DNA of 64,000 nt from Codonopsis lanceolata (GCA_013146195.2 CM028382.1:118557023-118621022); one strand, 5' to 3'; shown: positions 10,344 through 22,261, counted from the first letter of the stretch. Notes: generated by a model from the sequence alone, not told the origin. Program-made: numbers and translations.

Positions 10344-11305
10344 AGTGTTCTAAAACTCGCTGCCTATATATCTCTGCTTAGGCACTAGGCGCCTCTTCCC
10401 CGTCGCAAGTTTCTTCAAATCGCTAGAAAATTGTCTGAGGAAATAATCGCCGCCTTCTCGTCCTAGTCACCGCTTAATCGGCCAAGTCAGCGCGAACCCC
10501 ACCAAGCTTAATTTTTTTTTAGCTTCGTTTCAAGCTTTTCTTCTCTATTGGTGTGTGTTTGCTTGTGGGTTTGTGTTCGATTATGCATGCGTCCAGCAAA
10601 TTGGAGATGGTGATGGAGAGGAAGAGTTGAAGAAAGGGAGGCAGAAAGGACGGGGAAAGAAAGATAAGAAGAAAGGAACAACTTGCAGCAACGACGATGA
10701 CTACAACGGCGGCAGCGACGACGACGACAACGGCTACGACGTCGAAGATAGAGAGTAAGGAAAAAGGAAAATGAAATTGTGGTTCGTCTTCTGCGCATGA
10801 AAAAGAAAAATAAATCTTCTTCCTGACCCCTAGGCTCTTCAGTCGATATTTTGGGTTGGGAAATGGCACTAGACTGAATAGTGTGTAGAAAGAGAGATAT
10901 CTAATGTACCAATAGGTAATTTATATTTTCAAACTTACCATTTAGCTTTGTCTTTTATTTGTTTCTTCCCTTTTTTTCTTATTTAAATACACAATTTGTA
11001 ACTTTGACACAAAATTTATTATTTGGTACTCATATTTTATTGAGATTTCCACTTTATGTAATGAAATTGAATTATTAGATTTAAATAATTAATCTTGTAA
11101 ATTGTAATATGATCGTAATTTTAGTATTTTTAGATTATTAGATGATATTTAATATTAATATACATGAAGGTTTTAATACTTGTTAGTTAAATTATATTAG
11201 AGAAATCGAAAAAATATTGTTGTTATCCATTAATTTATCGGCCCCACCTAGGCGCTAGGCCCCAGTCTGGTGCCTAGCACCCACCTAACGACTTTTAAAA
11301 CCTTG
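10344..11305. mobile_element. Short TIR element with 9-bp duplication
   Basis: A perfect 9-bp duplication GCAATACAT lies at 10335-10343 and 11306-11314. The ends are loosely inverted: the left reads AGTGTTCTAAAACTCGCTG, the right, reversed, CAAGGTTTTAAAAGTCGTTA, both followed by TAGGC-rich sequence. The hAT frame resumes on each side. The 9 bp suggest a MULE, though the termini also resemble small hATs. The centre holds purine-rich DNA with a (GACGAC)n tract near 10716-10745. No gene. Confidence 0.8.
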
Positions 11306-11462
11306 GCAATACATTCATCTAAAATTAGACAATCTTTAAAATGTTTGAATATAACACTAATTTTAGCATAATGTTCTAAAACTAATACGGAAGTAGGATA
11401 ATAAGAACCGGATAATTATTTGGTAGTGTGGTTAAAAACTTTCAAAATCATCTTTAAATTGT

Positions 11463-12994
11463 GGCTTGAATAGCAATTTGGTCACCCTACTTTTACATTT
11501 TTTTCGTTAAGGTCACTGTACTTTTTTTTCTTAATTTAGTGACTATAATTGGCTTTATTTTCATATTCATCACTCCATCTAATTTTTTGGATGGAAAACT
11601 TTTAAAAAATTAAAAACCCGAAAATGCCTCTACTTAATGCAATTGGGTCTTTTTGTATCCAATTTTGACTTTGTTTGCAAGAGCTATTTTGTATCCAATT
11701 TTAACTTTTTTTAAAATAGGATGTAAGCCATGACTCTTTTTGCAAAAAAATTAATTAAGAAAATTAAAAAACCCTAACATCATGCATCTCATTCTTTCCT
11801 TTTGGCAGGTTACAAAGCACACCCTTCTCCAGCTCTTCGTCTCCTTCCAACTCGCCGCCATCCCCTCCACTATCGAAGCCTTTCAACGTTTCCCACAGCC
11901 CGACCACCACACCCCACAGCTTCCAACGAATCCATTAAAGCTTAACTCCATCTTCTTCTTCCCATTGTCATCTCCACTAACCCACACCGCCGCTTCAACC
12001 TGTTGCGCCCATCTCCACTGTCACTCACGTCGGCATCTCCAAAGCTGATGCTCGCTAACCCAAGAAAGAGATGCGTACCCACACACAATATTTGTAAAAC
12101 CAACAATAACTGCCTATTTGGCTTTTATCGAAGTTTTGAGTGCCCAATTTGTTGTCTAAACTTAAACGAACTTTCAACTTAGTCACAACCACTGCTTCAA
12201 CCCGATTCAAATCTACCTCAATTGTAGGGGGTGGGGCTAACTCTGGTTGGGGATTGAGCCGCAAGAGAAAGAGAGATTTAAGAGAGATAAAGAGTCATGG
12301 GCGTTGGAGTGCCCTAAGATAGTGGTAGATTACGGAGTCAGGAGAGATAAATGACGAGGCTGGAGATTTTTCGAAAAAGAGGCGAGAACAGGTGGAGCAG
12401 TCGAAGTTGTACGCTGCTGTTTCGACGAAGATGGAGAAGAAACCAATTAAGGCATGGGTGGAATCACGATCTGTTGATGGCAAAAGTATGAGGCTTATTC
12501 GATGTAGATCAATATAGGTTTTTCTTCTTTTTTTTTGTTTTTGTTTTTGAAGTAAATCAGGAGATTTTTAGTAAAGAGTATTTTGTGCATTATTAAAAAA
12601 AATATTTTTTTAAATATTGGGTTATGCTTGAATAAATGAAAATATAAATTAATTTAATGAAAATATAAATTAAATTAATGACAATATAAACTAAAGAAAA
12701 AAATATTTAAGATGGATTATTGAACAAATTAATGAAAATATAAATTAAATATAGGTAATTTGATATTTTAGTTTGACCCCTTAACTATTAACATTTTTAA
12801 CTGAAAACCTTTAACATTAGTAAGGGCATTTTGGTCATTTCTAACATTCCAGTCCGCCTAAATAACAAAAATAATCCCCAGTGACCTTATTGACTTGATT
12901 TGTCAAGTATAGTTACTAAATTGAGAAGAAAAAAAGTACAATGAGCTTAACGAAAAAAGTTGGAAAGTAGAGTGATCAAATTGCTATTTAAGCC
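11463..12994. mobile_element. Non-autonomous MULE, ~87-bp TIRs
   Basis: The left end GGCTTGAATAGCAATTTGG pairs with the reversed right end GGCTTAAATAGCAATTTGA, and the match continues over about 87 bp (GTTAAG, CTTTTTTTTCTT, TTTAGT). Flanks TTAAATTGT (11454-11462) and TTAAAATTT (12995-13003) match at 7 of 9 positions. The inside (11780-12500) is GC-richer and may be captured gene DNA, but I could not name it; the frame at 11782-12048 is Pro/Ser/His-rich and has no motif. Confidence 0.8.
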
Positions 12995-13109
12995 TTAAAA
13001 TTTCACAAACATCCCATTCATGAGGAAATATTGGAAAAGAGTAATATATGGATTAAAAATACACATAATTGATCCCGATATTGATAAGATTCATATAACA
13101 TTTTATAGG

Positions 13110-14370
13110 TGTTGTTGTTTCTCACTGTATCTTAATTTGCATTTGCTTATTCATTACTATATGTTCTATACTTAGTGGCTAAATGGGTTGCGTACCAGTT
13201 AGTATGGCAACTGTGTATAGAACTTTGCATTTAGAATAGTTTTTAGACATCATAGGTTTCGGCAGTCCTCACCAGAAAACTTCGGCAAACGCTTCACCAG
13301 CAGACCTTGTCTGCCTTCGAAACAGCAGTAGGACGTGTTGCAGGATGTCCAGCTCAACAAATATCTTGAGGATTATTAATTCAGATATTCTCTATATCAA
13401 TTTGAATTAATCCATCAATTGATTGACTCATGAATTCAAGGAACACACCTTCCCAGCTTTTCCGAAAAATGAAGAGTTTTGCCTCTTGAACAAGACATAA
13501 TAGGTATACAGTCTGACACAAACAAATTGTACCAACTACTGCAGGTTTGTAACTATGTTTGTCGCCCACCTTCTAATTCCAGTACCTACTCTTCTCTATA
13601 CCTAGATCAGTTCTAGTTGAAGATGAAGTCAACAAAACAACTCCTTGTATTTAATACATTCAACCTAATAGAGTTGTTACTCACTTCGTCTTCTCCAACG
13701 GTCTCATGAATGCTTCGATATAAATACTGCCATTGAAGACTAAAGAAACCAATGTTCTGAATTTACTCAACAACATCAACTCATCTTACTCAGTACATTC
13801 AAGAGATCATAAAAACGATCAACGAAGTCCTCAACAACAACAACAAGATCTACACATTAACTGATACTCATTAACTTCTTAGTGTTGCATTCATTTACTA
13901 TTCTTCTGCAACGTGAATATTCTATTTTCCAAATATTCACTTTCCCCACCCCTAAACACAAGTCAAAAATTTTGTACACGATCCATTAGAGATTTCTGTA
14001 ATAGAACTAGTGGAAAGCATAGTGCACTTTCAAATCCAACATTGACTGCTTTGGTGGTGGACGTAGTACTCTTTATAGTACGAACCATCTCAAAATACAT
14101 GTGTTCTTTGTGTTCCTTTACTTACTGTTTAATATTGTTATCTGCTATTGAACTTATTCCTTTGAGCATCAAACTTCAGTGAACAACCAAGTTTATTGGT
14201 AGTGCTTCACCAGTAGACTTAGTCTGTCTTCCTTACAAGTCTTTCATTACTTCAACCTTTTCAATAGGTTGTTAGTACTTGTTTTAGGAACTCTCACGAA
14301 AAGTTTTAAATTGTAACTAGGGTATTCAACCCCCCCTTCTAGCCTAATATTGTGCCCTTTGGGACTAACA
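13110..14370 (+). repeat. 5' LTR of the Copia element
   Basis: It ends with GGGACTAACA directly before the primer-binding site, and the likely start is TGTTG at 13110, where the hAT coding homology stops. The start could be 13113. With no 3' LTR present the limits cannot be confirmed by pairing. Confidence 0.6.
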
Positions 14371-14372
14371 AT

Positions 14373-14384
14373 TGGTATCAGAGC
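14373..14384 (+). promoter_or_regulatory. Primer-binding site, initiator tRNA-Met type
   Basis: TGGTATCAGAGC lies two bases after the LTR and complements the 3' end of plant initiator tRNA-Met, the usual Copia reverse-transcription primer. Confidence 0.85.
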
Positions 14385-14440
14385 TTAACTCTTCGAAAAC
14401 AAGTTTTTCCAAGATTAACCTCTTGGGAGATAAAGATCCA

Positions 14441-15447
14441 ATGGCACAAACACACTATATGCTACCTACGTCAAATGCGAACCACGTCCTAATATTGGAC
14501 GAATGTCATTTCAATGTTTGGAAGGATAAAATAATTCGTCATATGAACTCTATTGATAACAGGTTATGGAAGTGCGTACTAGAAGGACGTCACGTGCCAA
14601 TGAAGCCAAATCTTCTTACAAGCATTGGCGGTAATCCTCCAGAAGTTGCTAAAGAAGAACCTAAATGGATAAAGGAAGAAATGAAGTTGGTGAAGCTAGA
14701 TAGTAAAGCAATAAACATAATAACAAGCTCTCTAGACACCAGCACCTATCAACAAGTGATCCGGTGTACATCTACCAAAGAAATGTGGGAAGCTCTTACA
14801 GAATACTTGGAAGGAGACCAAGATACAAGAGACAATAGGAAGTACACATTCATCCAGTAATTCGACTCCTTCAAGAAAGATCCTAAGGAAACCTTGAGAC
14901 AAGCTTACGATCGTTTCAACGAGGTAATTAATAGTTGCTTCTCTCTAGGTAAAACTTATGGCAAAAAGGAAATGAACATGAGATTTCTAGGCTCCCTAGG
15001 TAGTCTTTGGCATGTTAAGACTACCGCCATGAAAGAATCCAAGAACTTGAACGAAATGACTCTTCGTAGTCTTTATGCAAGTTTGAAGGTTTACGAGCTC
15101 GAACTCAGTCAAGCTCTAGAGCAGGACAAGTAGTCCAAAACTCTGTCCTTACTAGCCATGGTATAAGAAATCGTTCCAGTTGATGACAAACCCTCCACTT
15201 TCTCAAGTGAAAATGATTTTCTTTCTGATGAATAGTTTGCTATGTTTGTAAAACGTTTTAAGAAATTTGCAAATTCTGGAAGGAAGGACACACACCAACA
15301 GCCTTTTAGAAAGACTGCTGAAGCCTCATCTACCAATAAGCTTGTGTGTTATAACTTTTGGAAACTTGGCCATTTTGCTTCCAAATGTCCAAAGCCAAAA
15401 TATGAAGCATACCGAAAACCTCCTTATAAGAAATTTCAAAAACAATG
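14441..15447 (+). pseudogene. Copia gag with zinc knuckle
   Basis: Gag forms the virus-like particle. The likely start is MAQTHYMLP at 14441. The UBN2-type gag reads FNVWKDKIIRHM, MWEALTEYLEGD, then, after a stop near 14858, FDSFKKDPKETLRQAYDRFN and LGKTYGKKEMNMRFLGSL. A zinc-knuckle relic follows (CYNFWKLGHFASKC, 15345-15386): the second Cys of CX2CX4HX4C is Phe, so metal binding should be lost. Stops occur near 14860, 15133 and 15447. Confidence 0.8.
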
Positions 15448-15451
15448 AGGT

Positions 15452-17168
15452 ATGTTGGTTGAGGACATAAAAGAAAAACAGGTCGCTACATGGTTTGAGA
15501 CTGATTCAGAAGAGGACGAGGATGATCGTGAGCAAGCCAATATATGCTTAATAGCTCAAGAATCAAGTCCCACCTATGACTCTGAACATGAAGTCGAAAT
15601 CTCACCTCATCCTTGTGACAAGGTTGAGAACAACTGTAAGAACTTCAGTAAGGAAGAATTGTTCAAGGATAACCAAGATATGCTTGAAGAGTCCAACACC
15701 TTCAGGGTAGCCTATTTAAGCTTGCGAAGAACTATGAAAAGCTTACTGATGAGAAATCTGTGTTGGCCCACCTCTTTCCAAAATTACACATATTTACATA
15801 TACGCACAATATTTCACGCAACAAATAAATTGGTTAGAAATATAAATGGAATTTGTTCACACTATTTATAAATTATAATCTTAACAAATACACATTACGT
15901 CCTAAAATTAGTGTCAACTATATTATTTGGAGACGTCCTTAACATTTTCCATTTTTTAAGACGTTTTTTATATCAATTATAAAAAAAATTATTTGTATTT
16001 GTGATACATTAAGGGTTACTCAAATGAAAATTACTTAAAATTCAACTCTGTCTTATATTCAATATAATCATTAATATTAGAATACACTTTTTGTATTTAT
16101 TTATATATATTTTTTCATAACATTTTATGTGCGTTTGCAAAACACCCGAAAATATTTTCTGACATATTTTAAAAAGATTTACCAAAACTGAAAACAATTT
16201 TTTTTAATTTTCGAGAAATAATATTCTGAAGATAATTTCTCGTGAAACAAACAGAGTCTAAATGTTGCTAATTATAATTACTTCATGAAGATCCATTTTT
16301 AGAAAGTCAGTTTAGTGTAATGACTTTAATACGCTAATACCTTGTAGATGAAAAGAAGCATTCTTTTCTAGAAAATGACTTACAGATTCATTTTCCGTAA
16401 GTCCTTTTCCAAATGTTCGAGCACCAAACGCTCAATAGCTGTCAACAAGAGAGTATCAAGCTAAAAGGAGAAAACAAATTCCTATGTGACAAAGTTGAGT
16501 GTTTAGCTGAGCACATCGAAGGACTAAACCAAGAGAAAGAAGCCTTGCAAAAGACTATTGACTCTTGGAATAGCTCCAAGGAAACCTTTGAAGGAATCAT
16601 TTCTAACCAAAAGCCAAGTGGAAACAAATCAGGCTTAGGCTATAGCGATGAACACAACCTAGCAAGCTCTTCTGTCACAGAGGAAGCCGAATCCTACAAG
16701 ACTACTATTGATCTTTCCTTCTCCAAACAGACCTTTGGTAACAAGGGTAAGCATGGATTTGGATACACAAGTGTCCCATATGTTTACCCCAAGGCTCACA
16801 AAGGGAAAGCCAAAGTTGCAACTTTAGATGAGAAGCTTGTTAAAGGAACAATAGAGAAATATAAGTTTGCCGACAGCAGCTCTGCTAAGGCAAAGTCTGC
16901 TGGCAATAAACAAACGAAATCTCTACTAGTACCTGTCAAGTTTGTCTATGAAAAGGCCAAGGCTCCCAAGCTAACTGACACTAAACTTAAAAGAGTTCTG
17001 GTGGATTCTCCTAAGCCTCTTAATAACAGATCAGCCAATGTTAGGTCTGTTGTTAATAGACCAAGGAACATTCATAAGAAACCTCTCAAGCCTACATCAG
17101 CAAGCACACTGAACCCAAGAGTGTTGTTGGAAAGAAAAAAAGTCACAAGCACTCTACAGCAAAAGTAG
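15452..17168 (+). pseudogene. Copia gag-protease spacer with insertion
   Basis: The first part (to about 15763) is acidic and ends in a frame like NYEKLTDEKSVLAH. Coding resumes near 16435 with a Gln/Lys/Glu-rich, coiled-coil-like stretch (ESIKLKGENKFLCDKVECLA) and a basic segment to 17168. The gap 15765-16435 is foreign: AT-rich, similar to 8650-8870, with GTGAAACAAACAGAGTC (hAT-MITE terminus style) near 16243-16259. Long spacers of this kind occur in SIRE-type Copia elements. Confidence 0.6.
15765..16435. mobile_element. Rearranged hAT-MITE-like insertion in Copia
   Basis: It shares the ACACAT-rich segment with 8650-8870, including TTTATAAATTATAAT and the ACGTCCTAAAATTAGT region, and has TTCATTTTCCGTAAGTC near 16388, also seen near 8610. 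It sits between two parts of the Copia spacer. Termini and duplication are not clear, and pieces appear shuffled compared with the other copy. Confidence 0.45.
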
Positions 17169-17379
17169 ATCACAGTTCTCCTTGGAACTTTCACCTTTGT
17201 CATTCTTGCAATTGTTTGGTCCATCTGGCCCTAGAATACCTGCTAAGGTTCACAACAAAATTTGAGAGACCTAGTTCTATCAAGGTTAGGCGGGTATGGG
17301 TGCCAAAAAGTTGCTAATCCTCAGGACCCGAAAAAAAATAAATGGGACCTTGTTTTTTGACTTTTTTAGGTCTGCTTCA

Positions 17380-18420
17380 TGGCTATAGATTCAGAAGATA
17401 ATGACATCTAGCACCTCGACAATGGTTGTTCAAGGCACATGACAGGGAACAAAAGTCTACTTACAGATATAGCTGAAACTTAAGGCCCAATGGTGATATT
17501 TGGCGACAATGCAAGAGGGAAGACAATTGGGTATGGCTCAATCACTAGAGGAAATCTCTCCATCAGCAAAGTTTCTCTAGTGAATGGCTTAAAGCATAAT
17601 CTTCTGAGCATATCCTAATTCTGTGACAAGGGTCTTATCTGCCGATTCTCCTCCAACCAATGTCTCATCAAAGATAGTGAATCCTACTCAACTTTGCTGA
17701 CCAACAATAGACAAGGAAACGTCTATGTCGTGGACTTAAAATTACTAGGGAGATCCTTCAGCCTTTGCCTAGTTGCCAACAACATACGTGACAACAGTTA
17801 GCTTTAGCCTAAGCGTCTCAGCCACCTCAACTTCAAGTACCTCTCCAAAGATGGGTTTGTCAAAGGTTTACCTACGGTGTCTGCCGATCATGACAGAAAT
17901 TGTAAAGCTTGTTAATTAGGAAAACTTTTCAAGTCTTCCTTCAAGAGCAAGCCCGTTATGTCAACTTCCAGACCTCTTCAACTTCTGCACATGGATCTCG
18001 TTGGACCAATCACTACTGTCAGTATCTCTGAAGACAAGTAATATTCTCGATTCACTTTGATTGAAACAATGACATCAAAAGATGAGACATATAATCTGGT
18101 CACCGCCCTATTCAGAAAACTTCAAACTCAAAAGCTTGAAGACATACGTGACATCAGATTAGACAATGACACCGAATTAAAGAACAATGGAGTTGAAAGA
18201 TATTATGATGACCATGAGATCGGCCACAACTTCTCTACTGTCGGGACTCCTCAACAAAATGGTGTAGCTGAACGAAAGAACAGAACACTTATTGAAGCAG
18301 AAAAAACTATACTAGCAGAAGCTAAACTTCCAAAATACTTCTGGGCAGAAGCCGTCAACTCTGCTTGGTTCACCCAAAATCAATCCCTAGTAAACAAGTT
18401 TCATAATAAAACTCCATATT
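17380..18420 (+). pseudogene. Copia protease and integrase
   Basis: The aspartic protease active site reads HLDNGCSRHMTG (usual LDSGCSRHMTG). The pre-integrase domain has RLSHLNFKYL and CKAC. The integrase core shows the first Asp in LLHMDLVGP, the second in IRLDNDTE and the Glu in NGVAERKNRTL, so the DDE triad can still be traced. There are stops in the protease and pre-integrase parts; the integrase is open from 18057 to 18420. No reverse transcriptase follows. Confidence 0.85.
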
Positions 18421-18950
18421 AAATATGGAGAGGAAGAGCCCCAAATGTAGGATTTTTTAAAATCTTCAGTTGTAAATGTTTTATTCTTTATAATGGAAAA
18501 GAGTGTAGAGGCAAATTTGATTCAAAATCAGACGAATGAATTTTTCTGGGCTATTCTAATCATTCAAAAGTATTTCGCATATTTAACAAAACTTCTTTGA
18601 AAATCTTAGAATCTGTGCATGTTACTTTTGATGAATATGATTTATTAGAGCCATGAATGGCTCCAAATGTTGTTGATGATTCTGATGATGTTAAGACATA
18701 TACAAATCAAGCTTTTACTTCTCCACCACCATAGAATCCTCAGCAGCTTCTCCAGATTCTTAGAACCCAGTACCAGCAGACTTCAACTATGATGGTGCCT
18801 CTTCTAACCCTTCTGTTAATCCAGAACCCATCTCTTCTGTTTTACCTCAAACACCTTTGCAGATCACACATCCTTCTTGTTCACCAGAAAATGAAGGTCT
18901 CGAAGATCCTATCTCTTCTGAACATCATCCTGCTTCTCCAAGTCATCAAC
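18421..18950 (+). pseudogene. Copia integrase-RT linker remnant
   Basis: After a stop the frame continues as ECRGKFDSKSDE, FLGYSNHSKVFRIFN and VTFDEYD, the usual C-terminal integrase and linker region of Copia pol, then Ser/Pro-rich sequence. Homology ends close to 18950. Confidence 0.65.
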
Positions 18951-19450
18951 TAGAGATGAAGATGAAATCGAAAATTGAACAGATGAAGATGAAATCAAAA
19001 ACCCAGTATATGAAGATGAAATCGAAAACCCAACAAAAATCGGACATAGAAGGGAGCCAATTTCTTGCTTTTTCCATTGTTGACATCAGCAATGGCGGAA
19101 TCAAATTTAGGTAGAACCCTAGAAAATGCATGGGAAGAACAAGAAGACTCTGTTTTTGTGATGAAGATGAAATCGAAAACCCAACAAATGAAGATGAAAT
19201 CAAGAAAATGAAATAAAAAACCCAGTAGATGAAGATGAAATCGAAAACCCAATAGAAATCGGGCATGGAAAGGAGCCAATTTCTTGTTTTTGCCATTCTT
19301 GACATCATCAATGGCGGAATCAAATTTGGGTAGAACCTTAGAAAATGCATGGGAAGAACAAGAAGACTCTGCTTTTGTCGTCTTTTGGAATCGAATTGGT
19401 GAGCTTCGAAGAATCGCCCCCAAAAATGCGCTCTTAGTAAAGTTTGCAAG
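18950..19450. repeat. 218-bp direct repeat with GATGAAGATGAAATC motif
   Basis: The segment 19042-19165 recurs at 19260-19384 with about 90% identity, around a shorter repeat GATGAAGATGAAATC that occurs at least six times. Both copies contain ATGGCGGAATCAAATTT. It borders the broken end of the Copia element. Confidence 0.8.
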
Positions 19451-19601
19451 GAACTTATACCGGCTTGAGCAAAGCTCCGTCCTGGATGTGGTGGCTAAAC
19501 TTGCCGTAGGCCTCTTTGGCAACCATTCAATACGAGGGGGTCAACAAGAATCTTATAGTCATAGCCCACTTTATTCTTTCTTTCTCTCAAGGCTCGTTTG
19601 A
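19310..19601 (+). CDS. Hypothetical ORF fragment
   Basis: A frame beginning MAESNLGRTLENAW continues about 95 codons with FVVFWNRIGELRRIAPKNAL. The start of the frame is inside the 218-bp repeat. I do not recognise it, and the opposite strand is also open. It may be captured gene sequence next to a MULE-like end (19740-19900). Confidence 0.25.
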
Positions 19602-20869
19602 AAGAAATTCTACCCAGAAAACCTGAACCTGATTCTGTTGAGGTAGAATCTCACAAAGCGGCTCGGAGTGAGTGTGGTGGGTCAAGCGTTGGGAAGCTGG
19701 GAGGAGGATGAGGAAGAAGGGGCCATTTTGCAGCTGCCTCTAGCGAGAAAAGACACTTTGGTCCTTGATTTTGCTCACATGAATCGCACATGGCCATTTA
19801 ACGGTGAAACAGGTCACGGCGTTAAAACGATGGACTTTTGGGGTTAAAAACTTTGGAAAAGGGACCGACCAAAATTTTACCCAATAAGAAATAAAAAGGT
19901 TGAAAACTTCGAAAAGTGACTCACCTCTATCCTCTCTTTAAATATTGTTCTTCGTACGTATTGGGGGCGTCATTATTCATTGTTTAGCCCACCCCTCCAT
20001 AAAAAGGCCACTCTAGCATGGTGAAATGTGCCGTGAGAGTCTTAGTTCAAAGGGCTTCGGAGTTGAGATGGAAGGAGGCCAATCTTACGGGTAAATTCAA
20101 GTCGGTCCACTCTCATAAGTTTTCAACTGCTACAATTCTTACGTCTTTTTAATTGAAAAATACACTTTTAGAGAACAAACACTATGATACCTTTAATGAA
20201 TCTAAAGTGTGTTATCGATCACTTACTCAGTATGTATCACGCTGCATCAATTTATGCACCCTCAATAGATCAATTAAATTACCTAATCCAATTTATCCAT
20301 TACGCTGCATCAATTTATGTAACACAATGCATCAATTAAAATTACATAATCTAATTTATGCATCGCGTAACATCCAACTCATGCATTGCACTGCATCAAT
20401 TTTAATAATATACTCCAATTTATGCATCGAACTGCAGCAGACCAAGCAACCAATTGATGCACTACGCTACAAAATATAATTAACCAAACCTTCATGTTCG
20501 TTTTTTTATAAACACAATCAACAAATGATTTCAATTTGATGCATCGTTCCTCCATTGAGATTGACAAATAAGAAGAAGAAGACACAGATGAAACTAAGGA
20601 TCAGAAAAGGAAAATGAGTGGATAGTTAAAATGGTGGATTAATCGAATTCAAGGTGAAACACACAAGTATTCTTCACCACCTGACCTCCCCCACCCTCTT
20701 TCATTTCGTCTCTGCGAATTTCAGTCGTTATTCTTCTTCTTCGGGCATTTTACGAACGATTTCACGAAAATAGACTTTAGCGATTGAACAAAAAAGGAAC
20801 CTAATGAGTTATAAATTTGGGAAAGCGACCGACCAGCAATCTTTCCTAATTATTGCTTCATTATTTTTT
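19602..20869. other. MULE-like end and degenerate CATCAATTTATG repeats
   Basis: At 19740-19900 there is sequence of the kind seen in MULE TIRs (CACTTTGGTCCTTGATTTTG and GGGACCGACCAAAATTTTAC), but no inverted partner was found. From about 20230 to 20450 a degenerate repeat based on CTGCATCAATTTATGC recurs four or five times. No gene is supported. Confidence 0.45.
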
Positions 20870-22261
20870 GGATTAAATAATTATTTGGTCCCTGAACTAT
20901 ACCAATACTATGGGTTTGGTTCCTGTACTTTTTTTGAAATGTGTTTGGTCCCTCAATTCGATTTTTTTGGCCAATTCCCCCTTCCCACCGTTACCGTTAC
21001 TAAAAAAATTAACATTGGCTAATTTTTCAAAATATCCAAACTATAGGGAGTTAACGTGTCAATTGAAAAATTAAACACTCAAAAATCAAGGATGGCATGT
21101 CAAATTGAAACCCAGCTCCATCGCTCTCTCTTCCCCAGATCCGACGAACTCTAATTCCGAGATCCGGTCAACCTCAGACTCTCTCTCTCTCTCTCTCTCT
21201 CTTCCAGCCATATCTCTCAAGCTCGTCAATTTTTGGATTCCCGGTCGATCCAGGCTTGGATTTCGGACTCGATCGAGCCAGCGACCCGAGAGATCTCATG
21301 GGAGGAGGCGCGACGGGCTAGGAACGACTTGAGACCGAGCCGGCCAAAGGAGTTTTGGAAAGTATTGATGAGTGTTTTGAGGGTGGTGAGATGGTGGGAG
21401 AGGTTGGAGAGGTGAGGGTCGTTGGAAAGGATGAAGTCGACGTCGGTTTCGAGGTCGAGAAGGGCTTTAATGGCGGGCGAATTGGACTCGGACGATTTGG
21501 AACACGGGTTGGTTTGGAGCTCATGGGAAGCTTGTTTGAGCGCTTCCAATACTTTGTGAACTTGTTAGGTCTCTTCTTTGATAGCTTCAAATTCGGCTTC
21601 CATGGAAGTCGTTGCCACATAAACAATTTTAGAGAAAAGAAATAAGAGAGAAGGGGGGAGGGGGGCGTGTTAACAGAGAGGGCTGTGAATCGTCAGGGTA
21701 TATACCAAACTTATTCTCTGTTAATTTTTGCGCGTATGGAACAGATGCTTATTCTCTGTTCTTCGTTGCAAGCAAAAATTTGGGTTGAATAAAGAATTTT
21801 TTTGGACTGTGTGTTTCCATATATTCATTCATTCTTGCAAAGCCTAGAAATGTCCTTTTTCATTTACATGGTTTATGGAATTAAGAGTTTAAAATTGTGG
21901 GCATTGGTACTGACCTTTTGTACCAACAAGTCCCCTCTTCTTTTTTAACCAGTAAACCAATGAATCCACCCATCGATCGACAACAGCAATCACCAAAGAT
22001 TGTTTCAGTTTTATTAAATTATTGATTTCATTTTTTTTTCATTTGATCTGGGTTTTCTGTTATTGATGTGGAGCTGTTGTTGGTTTTGAATTGAGCTGTC
22101 CGAACTCCCTATAGTTTGAAATTTTGAAAAGTTAATCAATATTAATTTTTTAGTAAATTGACCAAAAAAATCGAATTAAGGGACCAAACACATTCAAAAA
22201 AAGTACAAGAACCAAACGCATAGTTTTGAGATAGTTAAGAGACCAAATAATTATTTAATCC
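20870..22261. mobile_element. Second Pack-MULE, 1.39 kb
   Basis: TIRs 20870-21053 and 22102-22261 both begin GGATTAAATAATTATTTGGT and both contain GGTTTGGT-like, TACTTTTTTTGAA and CAAACTATAGGGAGTT motifs. The flanks TTATTTTTT (20861-20869) and TTATATTTT (22262-22270) match at 8 of 9 positions. The interior is GC-rich and carries a minus-strand gene fragment with its leader (21233-21603). Confidence 0.9.
21233..21603 (-). pseudogene. Captured 5' end of an ARM/U-box-like gene
   Basis: The frame starts MEAEFEAIKEET, has a TAA stop where Gln is expected, then runs QVHKVLEALKQASHELQ, PAIKALLDLETDVDFIL, LSNLSHHLTTLKTLI and EISRVAGSIESEIQAWIDRE. It is alpha-helical and Leu-rich. The wording is close to the N-terminal region of plant ARM-repeat/U-box-like proteins, which I recall only loosely, so the family is tentative. 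A CT-rich leader precedes the ATG on the minus strand, suggesting that promoter-proximal DNA was captured too. Homology ends at RES before a stop at 21230. The open ORF starting downstream at codon M (21549) is only the part after the nonsense change. Confidence 0.55.

Larger units (their letters stand above)
7560..13109 (-). pseudogene. hAT transposase gene split by nested insertions
   Basis: Four minus-strand pieces read in order as one Ac-like hAT transposase. 13109-12995 gives TYKMLYESYQYRDQLC and HEWDVCEILK. 11462-11306 gives LKVFNHTTK, SGSYYPTSVLVLEHY and LILDECIANM. 10343-9938 gives RIIWLKYFLNIPPLFLVDKI, LDPKIG and, after a frameshift, KYNTIYDTN and ELDL. 7804-7560 gives YLSTNFG, FDILKWW, LSLIAKEILAAPASTVAVED and RRSQLSPRNL, the hAT dimerisation domain. 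The gaps are the elements at 11463-12994, 10344-11305 and 7805-9937, each with its own target duplication, so removal restores colinearity. The N-terminal BED finger and the first catalytic Asp region are missing, cut off by the Copia LTR at 13110. Frameshifts and stops make it inactive. Confidence 0.82.
13110..18950 (+). mobile_element. Decayed Copia retrotransposon, 3' end missing
   Basis: Order on the plus strand: LTR (13110-14370), primer-binding site, gag with zinc knuckle, long gag-pro spacer, protease, integrase, then a few hundred bases of degenerate sequence. RT, RNase H and the 3' LTR are absent, homology ending near 18950 where a repeat begins. Gag before an extended spacer and the order PR-INT are Copia features; the long spacer resembles the SIRE/Maximus lineage. 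Several in-frame stops are present. It truncates the hAT transposase on its left. Confidence 0.8.

Noticed and set aside
10508..10869. Overlapping ORFs over CT/GA-rich DNA
   Set aside because: Low-complexity Arg/Val/Ser frames inside a non-autonomous TIR element; caused by (GACGAC)n and GA-rich tracts.
18946..19522. Two long minus-strand ORFs (167 and 175 residues)
   Set aside because: They are opposite-strand shadows of a 218-bp direct repeat, with repeated residue blocks, and no family motif.
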